In this document: positions 25,322 to 34,479 of the stretch, in pieces
Position numbering within the stretch: the first letter of the stretch is position 1
Layout of the letters: every line of letters begins with the position of its first letter
Origin: SG8-41 sp035649495
GTDB lineage: Bacteria; Pseudomonadota; Gammaproteobacteria; Burkholderiales; SG8-41
DNA: 64,000 nt
Assembly (NCBI GenBank): GCA_035649495.1
Contig: DASRJL010000014.1
Coordinates: forward strand, 1 to 64,000
Direction of reading: 5' to 3'
Translations under genes and position numbers: made by a program
The notes under the pieces: model-generated
The model's input: only the letters and a program-made list of their open reading frames with translations
What the model was told of the DNA's origin: nothing
The model's database searches: none

Positions 25322-27757
25322 TCATGGCTTCCTCAGTCGTATCGCCAGCACCGCCTGGCTGCGCAGGGTCTTCAACAAAGCCAGTTCTTCCGGCGCGAAC
25401 CGTAGTTTATCGGAATCCATGGCATCGGCGTAGATCAGCGCGACCACCTTGCCGTTGACGTTGATCGGAAACAGCAGGAACCCTCGCGCGTTGAACGCCT
25501 TGCGGTACCACGCGGGAACGTGCGCCTTGATGGACGGGGCGTCGATGTCGTCGACCAGGATATCGGCAGCGTGGCCGACGGCCGCGTAGAACACGTCCGG
25601 GCTCTTCTCGATGGCGATCGAGTAGCCGCGGGCGACGAGCTTTTCCATGCCCTCGCCGATGCCGGAGCGGCTTCTCATGACCGGCTCGCGGGGCTCGCGC
25701 ACCAGCAGCAGGACGTGCTGGAAACCCATGGCGCGGTACATCGTTTCCAGGATGATGCGCAGGACGTCGTTGAGGTTGTATTCGCCGGAGAGGGTCTGGG
25801 TGATGTCCTGCACGCCGGCGGTCAACACGGCGTTACGATTCACCGTCTGGCCGGCGGCGGCCGGTGCGGCTGCAGCCACCGGGCACGCCGCTTCGATCAC
25901 CGTCTGCTCGATCACCGGCGCCGGGAGGGTCGCATTCAGGTTGGACGGGCTATCGGCCGCCGGCTCGCGCGCTTGCCCGGCCTGCACCACCTGCAGCGCC
26001 TGCAGCGATCCCAGCAGCGGACCGCCGAGCGGAGGCAAATTGAGGACGCGGGACTCCTTCATGAATTTCTCGGCCGCGCCCTGCACGAGGTGGGTCAACT
26101 GCTCGCGCCCGACCCCGAGGGCTCCTTCGTAGCGCGCGGCCAGCGCGGCCAGCGTGTGCGGCAGGTTCTGCGGATCGGCGTTCAAACCGGCGCTCAACTC
26201 GGTCGCGAAGGCGGCGAGAAGCCGCTGCCGCTCCGGTTCCTGCGCGGGCTTCTCCGAAGGCGGCTCCGAGACCGGCTTCATGCTGCCGACGATGCAGTCG
26301 GGGAAATTCCAGTAGCGGGCCACCGCGATGCCCAGTTCGGCGTAGCTCACGCCCAGCACCTCGGTCGAGGCGGCGGATTCGGCCTCCCCGCGAGATTGGG
26401 TCCGAAGCCGGATCTCGGCGGCTTCTTCGGGCAGATAGAACACTGCGAGCATGCGCCCCAGGGCGTGAAACATGGCGCACACCGCGGCTTCCTCGATGCT
26501 GCGCACGCCCGCCGCGGCCGCCAGCTCGCGCGCCACGATGCCGCTGAAGTACGAGCCCACTATCTCTCCGCGCAGCGCCACCGCCTGCGCCTTGTTGCCG
26601 AGATGCTCGAGCAGCATCAGGGACAACGCCGCGCCGCGCACGCCGTCGTAACCCAGAATGGCGACGGCGCGCGAGATCGTGCTGACCGTCCCGCCGCAGC
26701 GTGCGTAGGCGGGGCTGTTCACGAGCTTGATCAGCTTGCTGGTGAGCGCAGGGTCGCGCAATATGCCGTTGCACAGCACGCTCACCCGCTCGCTGTCCGA
26801 TTCCACCGTCTTGTTGACGGTCTTTATCGTTTCCGACAGCGCGGGGAAGTCGCTCTTGTAGCGCATCCGGCGGAGCAGAAACTCGACGGTGCCGGCCTTC
26901 CCCTCCGGCGCGCCGGAAACCTCGATCGGCTCGGGATCGAGAAAGCGCGAGAGGGCCTGGGCCATGGAAGCCGCGTCGGGATAGCGCTCTTTGCGGTCCT
27001 TGGCGAGCGCACGCAGCACGATCTGATCGAGCCGCCCGTCCACTTCGGAATTGCGCGCGGACGGCGGCGGGGGAGCCTTGTGCACGATGTCGTGCATGAG
27101 GTGCGCGAGCGCCACCGTCTCGAACATGTGGCCGCCGGTCAGCATCTCGTAGAGCATCACGCCGATGGCGTAGACGTCGAGCTGCGGCGAGACGAGCTGC
27201 TGCTCCACGTATTCCGGCGCCATGTAGCGGGGCGTGCCCTGGAACCCCTCCTCTATCGCGTGCGCGCCCTTCAGCGTGCAGGCGATGCCGAAATCGGTCA
27301 CGCGGGGCACGTTGGCGCCGTCGAGCAGGACGTTGGCGGGCTTCAGGTCGCGGTGAACGATGCCGCGCTGGTGCGCGTAGCCCACGCCCATCAATACCGC
27401 GATGGCGATCTCCACCGCGCGGACGACGGGCAGCCGCCCTTCGCCGCGGATGCGCTCGGCGAGCGAGGCGCCCTCGACGTATTCAAACACGAGGAACGGC
27501 GTGCCCGCGTCCTCGTCGGCGTCATAGAGCGGAACGATGTTCGGATGGACGAGCCGGGAGACGGTGCGCGCCTCATCGAGCAGCGTGCGCACCAGCACGT
27601 CGCGCTCCGCGCTGGGCGCAACGGTAATGGTCTTGATCGCGACGTCGCGGTCGAGGCGCGGGTCGTGGGCGAGATAGACCGCGCCCTGGGCGCCCGCGCC
27701 CAGCACTTTCGTCACCTCGAAGCGCGCGATGCGCTTGACCGGCGCAACCTGCTGCAT
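25322..27757 (-). CDS. Ser/Thr protein kinase with HDOD and GAF domains
   Basis: About 811 residues from the ATG at 27757 (MQQVAPVKRIARFEV). Kinase domain (about 10-270): VLGAGAQGAVYLAHD glycine loop, DRDVAIKT lysine, IVHRDLKPANVLL catalytic loop, TDFGIAC and the GTPRYMAPE segment, all intact. HDOD domain (about 300-500): ALTSKLIKLVNSPAYAR. GAF-like domain (about 640-810): NLNDVLRIILETMYRAMGFQHVLLLV. A cytoplasmic signal-relay protein is likely. An upstream in-frame extension to 27958 is rejected because it has no domain content. Expected targets are unknown. Confidence 0.9.
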   Translation of the reverse strand: MQQVAPVKRIARFEVTKVLGAGAQGAVYLAHDPRLDRDVAIKTITVAPSAERDVLVRTLLDEARTVSRLVHPNIVPLYDADEDAGTPFLVFEYVEGASLAERIRGEGRLPVVRAVEIAIAVLMGVGYAHQRGIVHRDLKPANVLLDGANVPRVTDFGIACTLKGAHAIEEGFQGTPRYMAPEYVEQQLVSPQLDVYAIGVMLYEMLTGGHMFETVALAHLMHDIVHKAPPPPSARNSEVDGRLDQIVLRALAKDRKERYPDAASMAQALSRFLDPEPIEVSGAPEGKAGTVEFLLRRMRYKSDFPALSETIKTVNKTVESDSERVSVLCNGILRDPALTSKLIKLVNSPAYARCGGTVSTISRAVAILGYDGVRGAALSLMLLEHLGNKAQAVALRGEIVGSYFSGIVARELAAAAGVRSIEEAAVCAMFHALGRMLAVFYLPEEAAEIRLRTQSRGEAESAASTEVLGVSYAELGIAVARYWNFPDCIVGSMKPVSEPPSEKPAQEPERQRLLAAFATELSAGLNADPQNLPHTLAALAARYEGALGVGREQLTHLVQGAAEKFMKESRVLNLPPLGGPLLGSLQALQVVQAGQAREPAADSPSNLNATLPAPVIEQTVIEAACPVAAAAPAAAGQTVNRNAVLTAGVQDITQTLSGEYNLNDVLRIILETMYRAMGFQHVLLLVREPREPVMRSRSGIGEGMEKLVARGYSIAIEKSPDVFYAAVGHAADILVDDIDAPSIKAHVPAWYRKAFNARGFLLFPINVNGKVVALIYADAMDSDKLRFAPEELALLKTLRSQAVLAIRLRKP

Positions 27758-27962
27758 CTGGACCCCCGCCTCAGCCTCCACCCCGACCCTTTCATTACGT
27801 CTGAGGAGCGGTTTCCTTGAGACGCCGCGCGCATGGCAGTCCGGGCCTGCGGGAGGGGTGGCGGAATAAATCCTGCAATGAATCAATCGGTTGCCGGAGT
27901 CAGACCCCAGGCGAGCGGCGGCGACCCGCGCCTGCGAGCCGTCACCGCCGGTCATCAATCAC

Positions 27963-27990
27963 CGGTCACTGGTCACCGGTCACTGGTCAC
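27963..27990. repeat. 7-bp-periodic intergenic repeat
   Basis: Four units GGTCACY lie between the kinase and diiron-protein genes. Confidence 0.75.
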
Positions 27991-28928
27991 GCCGTTCCTA
28001 CAATGGGCGCCAGCGCCGCCCCGATGCGCTGGGAGTGCTCCGGCGTGATCATGCCGCCCAGCAGTTCGCCGAAGCGCGGCTCACGCACGCCAGAGACGAT
28101 GTACTGCCAGCGATAGGCCTTGAGGACGCCGGCGCGCAGGCGGTCCACTTGAGACGGGATGAACGCGCGCCCACAAACCGAGAGAAAGTAATCGACGTCC
28201 GCCGCAGCCTGGATCTGCACTATCCCGTCCACCGCGGCGACCAGCTCGATCAGGTCGTTCACGGCGCGGTCGCGCTCCGCAGGGTTCAGCTTCGCGTTTT
28301 CGCGGGTCCATTCGAGCTCGTCGATGATGGCGTGCTGGGATTCCTCCTTCCAGTGAAAGAGCAGCACGTCCTTGAAGAGGTCGGACAGGCCCGAATCCGG
28401 CTCCACGCTCTCGCGATAGTGCGCGAGAACGAACAACTCGATATGGCAGGTGAGCGCGAGCACCGCCCAGGTGGACTTGCCGAGCACCGCGGAGGCGACC
28501 TCGTTGGGTTGCGGCAGGAACTTGTATCCCGGCGCCATTTCCTCTGCCGTCAGGCGCTCGAGCCGCCGGAAGAGCTCCTGGTGCTTGATCTCCTCGTCGG
28601 TGAAGCGTACCAGTGCCTCGAGTGCCGACTGATCGCCGAGCCAGTGCTCCCGGCTCACGTCGAGCATCTTGGCGCCGATGAAGCGCTCGACCAGGGCGAA
28701 CATGTTTGAATAGGTCCGGCCCTGGACCTGGGAGAGCAGCCGCCGCTCGCCCACGTCGAGGAAATCGAGCTGGTCGGCGAGCGAGAGCCCGTCGGGCAGG
28801 AACTTCTTCGAGAAATCGAACTTGCGGCCGCGAATCACGTCGCGGTCTATGTCCCAGCGTATGCGCTTCGATACCTCGATGCACTTCGCGTAGCGGTTGT
28901 GGGTCTTCTGCTGTTGTGTGGCTTGCAT
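27987..28928 (-). CDS. AurF-like diiron (ferritin-like) oxygenase
   Basis: 313 residues, mostly helical. The first Glu-x-x-His is in FTDEEIKHQE (near residue 110), another Glu follows in CHIELFVLAHY, and the second cluster HWKEESQHAIID has the H-x-x-x-E-x-x-H spacing typical of AurF-family diiron N-oxygenases. The function is inferred: oxidation of an amine or another small substrate. GGGAGA precedes the ATG. The C-terminus runs into the heptamer repeat. It is not obviously in an operon with the kinase. Confidence 0.7.
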   Translation of the reverse strand: MQATQQQKTHNRYAKCIEVSKRIRWDIDRDVIRGRKFDFSKKFLPDGLSLADQLDFLDVGERRLLSQVQGRTYSNMFALVERFIGAKMLDVSREHWLGDQSALEALVRFTDEEIKHQELFRRLERLTAEEMAPGYKFLPQPNEVASAVLGKSTWAVLALTCHIELFVLAHYRESVEPDSGLSDLFKDVLLFHWKEESQHAIIDELEWTRENAKLNPAERDRAVNDLIELVAAVDGIVQIQAAADVDYFLSVCGRAFIPSQVDRLRAGVLKAYRWQYIVSGVREPRFGELLGGMITPEHSQRIGAALAPIVGTA

Positions 28929-29068
28929 GCGTATCTCCCGGTGTGGTTGTTGAGCGATGAAGCGGTCGCCATTGTGACGAGCGCCGGAGCCGGGAACATG
29001 AGACAGGAGTCCCGGGACAGGGCCGCTTGCGCCCGTCCCGGGCCGGGAACAGCCGGGACCGTGGTCCT

Positions 29069-29338
29069 AGAACCTGTTTCATAGTCAGGCACGTGTGCGA
29101 CGGAGGCGAGGCGGGATGCAGGTCGAGGAGGAGAGCCCGAAGCAATATGTCGATATTGCGAGGGCTCCCGACAAAGAGATGCGCCCGGATCGCCCCGTCC
29201 CCTCCGGGGTTGCGGCCAGGACGGTCGGCTGCATCGTTGCCCTCCTAGACCATATCGACATATGCCCTTCGTCGGGCGCCTCGCATCCGGTCCGTCCTGG
29301 CCACAACGCATCACGCGCCTGGCTATGAAACAGGTTCT
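29069..29338. mobile_element. 270-bp MITE-like element, copy 2
   Basis: The same 270-bp length and inverted ends as copy 1 (AGAACCTGTTTCATA ... TATGAAACAGGTTCT), with about 11 differences. It lies between the diiron gene and the hydrolase-LuxR gene, 72 bp before the latter's start. No transposase gene is nearby, so it is non-autonomous. Confidence 0.85.
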
Positions 29339-29410
29339 GAATGATCCCGGGTGGCGGTAACGGCTCGATGCTGGCATCATCGGTCGGCCACGACAACGAG
29401 CCGGGACCGG

Positions 29411-30490
29411 ATGAAACAGCAGATCCGCTTCTGCACGACCCGCGACGGCACGCGAATTGCGTATGCCACGACGGGCGAGGGCCCGCCGTTCGTCAAGGTG
29501 TCGAACTGGATGTCGCACCTCGAGTTCGACTGGGACAGTCCCGTGTGGCGTCACTGGCTGACCGAGCTTTCGCGCAGCCACTCGCTCCTGCGCTACGACG
29601 AGCGCGGCTGCGGGCTCTCGGATTGGGAGCCCCGCGAGCTCTCGTTCGAGGCGTGGGTGAGCGACCTCGAAACCGTGGTGGATGCGGTCGGCCTGGAGCG
29701 CTTCCCGCTCCTCGGCATCTCGCAGGGCGCCCCGATCGCGGTCGCCTACGCGTTGCGCCACCCGGAACGGGTGAGCCACCTGATCCTGCATGGCGGCTAT
29801 GCGCGCGGACGGCTCAAGCGCGACCTGGGGCCCCAGCAGGTCAAGGAGGCCGAAACGATGAGAGAGCTGGCGGGGCTCGGCTGGGGCAAGGAGAACCCGG
29901 CGTTTCGGCAGTTCTTCACGACGCAGTTCATCCCGGACGGGACTCCCGAGCAGCATCGCTGGTTCAACGAGCTGGAGCGGGTATCGGTATCCCCGGTCAA
30001 CGCGGTCCGCTTCATGACGATCTTCGATCAGATCGACGTGACTGCGCTCGCGCCCGCCGTCACATCTCCGACGCTGGTGATGCACCCCACCGGCGACGCG
30101 CGCGTGCCCTTCGAGGAGGGTCGGCTGCTCGCCACGCTCATTCCCGGCGCGCGCTTCGTCCCGCTCGAGAGCCGCAACCACCTGCTGCTCGCGCACGAGC
30201 CGGCGTGGCAGCGCTGGCTGGACGAGATGCGCGCCTTCCTGCCCGCCCCGGCGGCGGCTTCGCGCAAGGCGTTCCCGTCACTGACGCCGCGCGAGATCGA
30301 GCTCGTGGACTTGATCGCCCAGGGACTCGACAACGCCCAGATCGCCGCGCGGCTGACGCTGAGCGAGAAGACGGTGCGCAATCACATCACCAGTATTTTC
30401 GCGAAGCTCGAAGTCGAGAACCGCTCGCAGGCGATCGTGCTCGCCCGCGATGCCGGGTTCGGCCGCCGCGGCGACCAGGCCGCGCGCTAG
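29411..30490 (+). CDS. Alpha/beta hydrolase fused to a LuxR-type HTH domain
   Basis: About 359 residues. Residues 1-265 are an alpha/beta hydrolase: RYDERGCGLSD, nucleophile elbow GISQG with Ser intact, Asp in HPTGDARVP and His in RNHLLLA. Residues 285-345 are a LuxR/GerE helix-turn-helix: LTPREIELVDLIAQGLDN, IAARLTLSEKTVRNHI and TSIFAKLEVENRSQAI. A hydrolase in the input position suggests an esterase-like ligand sensor acting as a transcription factor. The ATG at 29411 is chosen over 29351 because the conserved part starts there. The MITE-like element is immediately upstream. Confidence 0.87.
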   Translation: MKQQIRFCTTRDGTRIAYATTGEGPPFVKVSNWMSHLEFDWDSPVWRHWLTELSRSHSLLRYDERGCGLSDWEPRELSFEAWVSDLETVVDAVGLERFPLLGISQGAPIAVAYALRHPERVSHLILHGGYARGRLKRDLGPQQVKEAETMRELAGLGWGKENPAFRQFFTTQFIPDGTPEQHRWFNELERVSVSPVNAVRFMTIFDQIDVTALAPAVTSPTLVMHPTGDARVPFEEGRLLATLIPGARFVPLESRNHLLLAHEPAWQRWLDEMRAFLPAPAAASRKAFPSLTPREIELVDLIAQGLDNAQIAARLTLSEKTVRNHITSIFAKLEVENRSQAIVLARDAGFGRRGDQAAR

Positions 30491-30748
30491 GGCTCCAGTC
30501 CCGTCTCTCCGGGGGTGACGGTGTGCGCGAATGCCGCGAATCGGGACCGCCGCCTCATGCGCGCGCCCCGGGGAACGCCGAGAATCGGCGTCATGGTTGA
30601 CTCGTGTCGCAAGTTGCAGCGCGAGGTTGACTCGCCGGGGACAACGCTCGCAAAATCCGCTGACCGGGAGCACGAAGCGACTCCCTGCGACGCCGCGATC
30701 GACGCGCCGGCGCCTGCCGTTTCATCAACCGCAACCCAGGAGATACAC

Positions 30749-31402
30749 ATGGCACTCCGCATAGGCGACGAAGCACCGGATTTCACCGCGCAAACGACCG
30801 AAGGGACGATCAGGTTCCACGACTGGATCGGCAACGGATGGGCGATCCTGTTCTCGCATCCGAAGGATTTCACCCCGGTCTGCACCACCGAGCTGGGCTA
30901 CATGGCGCGCATCAAGGGCGAGTTCGACAAGCGCAACACGAAGATCATCGGCCTCTCCGCCGACCCCGTGGACGATCACAAGAAGTGGTCGAAGGACATC
31001 GAGGAAACGCAGGGCACCGCACCGAACTACCCGATGATCGGCGATCCGGAGCTCCAGGTGGCGAAGCTCTACGACATGCTGCCGGCGGAGGCGACCCCGG
31101 GCAAGCGCACTGCCGCGGACAACGCCACGGTGCGCACCGTGTTCCTGGTCGGCCCGGACAAGAAAATCAAGCTGATGCTGTTCTACCCGATGACCACCGG
31201 CCGCAACTTCGAGGAAGTGGTGCGCGTGCTCGATTCGCTGCAGCTCACCGCGAAGCACAAGGTGGCGACCCCCGCGAACTGGAAACAGGGACAGGACGTG
31301 ATCATCGCGGGCTCGGTCAGCGACGACGATGCGAAGAAACAGTATCCCGCGGGCTGGAAGTCGCCGAAGCCCTACCTGCGGATCGTGCCGCAGCCCAAGT
31401 AG
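30749..31402 (+). CDS. 1-Cys peroxiredoxin (Prx6 type)
   Basis: 217 residues with a single cysteine, the peroxidatic Cys45 in FTPVCTTELG, preceded by HPKD. No resolving Cys is visible, as in Prx6-type enzymes. The C-terminal domain continues with VFLVGPDKKIKLMLFYP and ends PKPYLRIVPQPK. It reduces peroxides with an external thiol donor. A strong site, CCAGGAG, lies eight bases before the ATG at 30749. It is cytoplasmic and transcribed alone. A perfect 9-bp inverted repeat follows its stop. Confidence 0.92.
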   Translation: MALRIGDEAPDFTAQTTEGTIRFHDWIGNGWAILFSHPKDFTPVCTTELGYMARIKGEFDKRNTKIIGLSADPVDDHKKWSKDIEETQGTAPNYPMIGDPELQVAKLYDMLPAEATPGKRTAADNATVRTVFLVGPDKKIKLMLFYPMTTGRNFEEVVRVLDSLQLTAKHKVATPANWKQGQDVIIAGSVSDDDAKKQYPAGWKSPKPYLRIVPQPK

Positions 31403-32011
31403 CTTGGGGGGCGTGACGGATGATGCGCCTTATCCGTCACGCCGTATCCCGTCACGGCCTTTAGCCGCGTATGCCCATAACGGGAGTTGGGATGAGCTGA
31501 TGGTTGGAGGTGTAGGTGGGATTCGTGTAGTGCATCGAGGGCGAGTCTGTAGGACGCGCAACGAAAGTTATCGAATACGCCGCAAACGCAAACGCTGCGA
31601 ACCACTTCGTTCTGCCCGACACCGTATACCTCGAAATTTGCACCTGCAGCCGCTGATTGAATGCGGCTAAACCTTTTGGCCTAGGTCACTGCAATAACCG
31701 TGCGCGCGTGGCGGAATCCCGCTATTTTTCTCGCTAAATTACTGATTTAATGACTGACTTTCGGCACTAACGTCGAAAGGTCGACAAAGCCGGAATTGCC
31801 GCTTTGTAAAAGAAACCCGACAGAAATTGCCGCGGGGAGCGCGGCCTTATGTCCGTTTTTTCAAAGGGCTGCCGCTATGGTGTTGTTTTGACGGCGATAG
31901 TCCGAGCTGGTGAGGAGTAGAGTTTGTAAAAAATACCGACATCATTCTGCCGGTAAAGAATTCCGACTGTTACGGATTCGTAGGAACACCCCCCCCATAG
32001 GTCGGGTTCAT
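31403..32011. other. 609-bp gap with a hairpin and a tandem regulatory-like motif
   Basis: There is no convincing gene. It starts with a GTGACGGAT/ATCCGTCAC inverted repeat (31413-31440), possibly a terminator without a strong T-tract. The middle is AT-richer than the surroundings. At 31805-31968 three related motifs occur (see the next feature). No plus-strand gene follows, since the next gene is on the minus strand and ends at 32012. Confidence 0.6.
31805..31968 (+). promoter_or_regulatory. Three repeats of a TGTAAA-N5/6-CCGACA motif
   Basis: TGTAAAAGAAACCCGACA (31805), TGTAAAAAATACCGACA (31925) and GGTAAAGAATTCCGACT (31952) share a TGTAAA - spacer - CCGACA plan. This resembles cis-motifs seen upstream of PEP-CTERM genes in some betaproteobacteria. 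That link is from memory and unchecked. No downstream target on the plus strand is in view. Confidence 0.4.
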
Positions 32012-33370
32012 CTAATCAGCCCCGGAAAGGCGCTGACGTACAAAAATGACGTGCTCCCGCAGCACGTACAGCTCGCCGGCGAAGGACAGCGGTACCTTGA
32101 TCCCGCCGACGCCCCGCTCGACATCGGCGAGCCGCTTCAGCAGCTCTTCGCGCTCCGCGGGCCCCGGATTCTCGCGGACTTCCCTCTCCAGCGCGAGCAA
32201 CGCGCCGTACCAGCGGTAAATGCGCGAACCCACGCGCCAGCGGTACAGGGCGGGCGCAATCCGCATTCCCGGCAGCAGGATCACGAGAACCGGCACGAGC
32301 AGCACCGCCATGCGATCGACGAGGCTCGCGACCCAGAACGGCAGGTAGCGGTAGAGGAATCCCTTACCCGACTTGTAATAGCGGGTGGCATTGCCGCTGA
32401 TCGGGAATTCCCGCTCGACCGGCGCGGGAAACTCGCCCGCTTTCTGCAGCGTGCCGGCCTTGCCATGGACCTCGGTCGCCGCCTCGATCAGCAGGTCGGA
32501 CAGCGCCGGGTGCAGGTCCTCCCGCGCGATCAGCTCGACGGTAGGTCCGACCAGTTGCAGGTTGCGCGCCGGGATGTTGCGCCCCAGGTCAATGGTCCCC
32601 ATGGGAACTTCCAGCTTGTTCAGGTAGCGGAAGCGCCGCGTGTAGCCATCCGCCTGCGGGAAGTCGAAGAGGCGAACGCCCTTCGTCTCCATGAGCTTGC
32701 GCATGACCTGCCCCGCCGCGGAATCCCCCATGAGAAAGGCCGCGTCGGTCCTGCCCTCGAGCAGCGCCTCCACGGCCGCGCTTCCGGAAAGATCCAGCAG
32801 CACGGTGGCGCCCCCGGGCTCGATGCCGTTCGCCTTGAGCAGTGCGAGCGACAGCACGTGCGCGCCGCTCCCCTCCGCGCCGATCGCCACCCGCTTTCCC
32901 TTGAGCTCGGAGAGTCGGGTAATCCGGCGCCCCGTATAGAAGACCGCGAGGGGCTGATGGAACATGCTCCCCAGCGATACGAGGCCCTTGATAGTCACGC
33001 CCTCGGCGACGCCGGCCTGCACGAACCCGACGTCGACCGTGAACGCGGGATCCGCGAGCCGCTTGAGATTCTCCAGCGAGCCGAGCGAAGGAAGGATCTC
33101 GAGCTTGACGCCGTTACGCGCCAGTATCTTGCGGTAGCGCTCGGCATGCAGCTGGAAGGTGCTGCCTTCGGGACCCGCGGTGATGACGATCGTATCGGGC
33201 GGAGCCGGGCGGACGAACCAGAACGCCGCCCAGATCGCCGCAGCGCTCAAGAGGATGACGGGACCCAGCGTGAGCGCCAGGTCGCGCCACGAGACGAGCG
33301 CAAGCCGCGAGGGCAGCCGCAGCGGCCCGAACCTTCTGCTCGGCGGAGTCTGCGGCGCGTTGTCGCTCAT
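32012..33370 (-). CDS. TAXI-family TRAP transporter solute receptor, membrane-anchored
   Basis: 452 residues. One N-terminal hydrophobic segment (residues 27-50) is followed by the periplasmic TAXI domain, with TIVITAGPEGSTFQLHAERY and the ITRLSELKGKRVAIGAEGSG ligand-binding region. A second hydrophobic segment near 340-365 (DRMAVLLVPVLVILLPG) is followed by a short cytoplasmic tail. The double anchoring is seen in a subset of TAXI proteins. No TRAP permease is in the window. The ligand is unknown. Confidence 0.85.
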   Translation of the reverse strand: MSDNAPQTPPSRRFGPLRLPSRLALVSWRDLALTLGPVILLSAAAIWAAFWFVRPAPPDTIVITAGPEGSTFQLHAERYRKILARNGVKLEILPSLGSLENLKRLADPAFTVDVGFVQAGVAEGVTIKGLVSLGSMFHQPLAVFYTGRRITRLSELKGKRVAIGAEGSGAHVLSLALLKANGIEPGGATVLLDLSGSAAVEALLEGRTDAAFLMGDSAAGQVMRKLMETKGVRLFDFPQADGYTRRFRYLNKLEVPMGTIDLGRNIPARNLQLVGPTVELIAREDLHPALSDLLIEAATEVHGKAGTLQKAGEFPAPVEREFPISGNATRYYKSGKGFLYRYLPFWVASLVDRMAVLLVPVLVILLPGMRIAPALYRWRVGSRIYRWYGALLALEREVRENPGPAEREELLKRLADVERGVGGIKVPLSFAGELYVLREHVIFVRQRLSGAD

Positions 33371-33384
33371 CGCGCAACCAGCAG

Positions 33385-33423
33385 GTCACGGCTCACTGGA
33401 CTGGTCACTGGTCACTGGTCACA
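33385..33423. repeat. 7-bp-periodic intergenic repeat
   Basis: GGTCACT-type units partly interrupted by GGACT lie between the TauD and TAXI genes. Confidence 0.6.
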
Positions 33424-34287
33424 GAAGTACCGGTCCGCCATCACCTGGCAGCGCTTGATGAGGCGATGCTCGCCCGGGCCGTAGTCGGCCACGGCGTTGT
33501 GGATCGTGCCGATATCCTCCCACACGAGAACGTCGCGCTCCTGCCAGTGAAAGGCGTAGCGGTACTCGGGCGCGAGCTGGTGCGCAAACAGGAACTCGAG
33601 CAGCTCCGCGCTTTCCTTCTCCGGCAATTCATTGATCCGCACAGCGTAGCCGGGATTGGCGTAGAGCACCTTGCGGCCGGTGAGTGGATGAGTAAGGACC
33701 GCCGGGTGCGAGACAGGCGGCTTCGCCTTTCTCTGCGCGTCGCTGAGCGGCGGGCGCTTGCTGCCCTTTTCGCGCCGCATCATCTCCCAGAACTTTTCGA
33801 AATCGTGCAGCACGGTCATGCCTTCCAGGCGCCGCTTGAGGTCGGCGGGCAACCCCTCGTACGCAGCGTGCATGTTGCTGAACTCGGTCGCCCCGAGCGG
33901 ACTGCCGTCGCGCAGCGGGATCCGGATGCCGTAGAGCACGTTCGCGAAGGCGAACCTCCGGCTGTACGACATGTCCGTGTGCCAGCCCTGCCCGGCGTCC
34001 GCGAAGCCGATCGGCTTGCCGTTCTCCACGATGTTGGAAAGGATCATCACCTCCGGAACGCCCGGCTCCTGGTGGCTGCCGGCGACGTTCACTTCCAGCG
34101 TTCCGAAGCGCGCGCTGAAGTCGGCGAGCTGGCGTCCGGTGAGGCTCTGGCGGGGGAAGCGCAGGACGCCGTAGCGGCCGAGCGCGGCCACCACGGCGGC
34201 GTGCTCCACGTCCGGCAACGGCTGCGCGAGGTCGAGTCCCTCGATCGTCGCGCCGAGGCTTTGCCCGCTGGGCGTTAGTTTCAGCAT
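33412..34287 (-). CDS. TauD/TfdA-family Fe(II)/2-oxoglutarate dioxygenase
   Basis: 291 residues. The HxD iron ligands are in GQGWHTDMSY (near residue 105). The distal His and the 2-oxoglutarate Arg are in the C-terminal IGTIHNAVADY and GEHRLIKRCQV. Members oxidise taurine, 2,4-D and similar acids. GGAGAG lies before the ATG. It sits next to the TAXI receptor and upstream of a Bug receptor, which suggests capture followed by oxygenation of an organic acid (inference). Confidence 0.9.
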   Translation of the reverse strand: MLKLTPSGQSLGATIEGLDLAQPLPDVEHAAVVAALGRYGVLRFPRQSLTGRQLADFSARFGTLEVNVAGSHQEPGVPEVMILSNIVENGKPIGFADAGQGWHTDMSYSRRFAFANVLYGIRIPLRDGSPLGATEFSNMHAAYEGLPADLKRRLEGMTVLHDFEKFWEMMRREKGSKRPPLSDAQRKAKPPVSHPAVLTHPLTGRKVLYANPGYAVRINELPEKESAELLEFLFAHQLAPEYRYAFHWQERDVLVWEDIGTIHNAVADYGPGEHRLIKRCQVMADRYFCDQ

Positions 34288-34316
34288 TGCTCTATCTCTC
34301 CGTCAAAACCATTCAG

Positions 34317-34450
34317 CCACGGAAACACACGGACGTACACGGAAAAAAGCAGAGCGAAGCACCGGATCGGGACATACCACCGTCCGATCGGATCATCCCG
34401 TTTCGCTCCAAATCGCAATTCTGTCCGTGTGTTTCCGTGTGATTCCGTGG
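34317..34450. repeat. Inverted-repeat element, CCACGG family, copy 1
   Basis: The left arm starts CCACGGAAACACACGGAC and the right arm ends GTTTCCGTGTGATTCCGTGG, giving a 134-bp element that can fold end to end. A relative of 137 bp lies at 50148-50284. Confidence 0.65.
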
Positions 34451-34479
34451 CCAGGGGTTTGGACATTACTCGTCATTCA

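Noticed and set aside
25520..27820. Long open frame on the plus strand opposite the kinase gene
   Set aside because: Its codons mirror the GC-rich kinase gene; no start or ribosome site, no domains, and the opposite strand has all kinase motifs.
30749..31402. Peroxiredoxin as another selenoprotein
   Set aside because: The peroxidatic position is a normal Cys codon and there is no in-frame UGA.
31709..31722. Sigma-54-like promoter TGGCGGAATCCCGC
   Set aside because: The GG-GC spacing is one base short of the required ten, and no gene follows.
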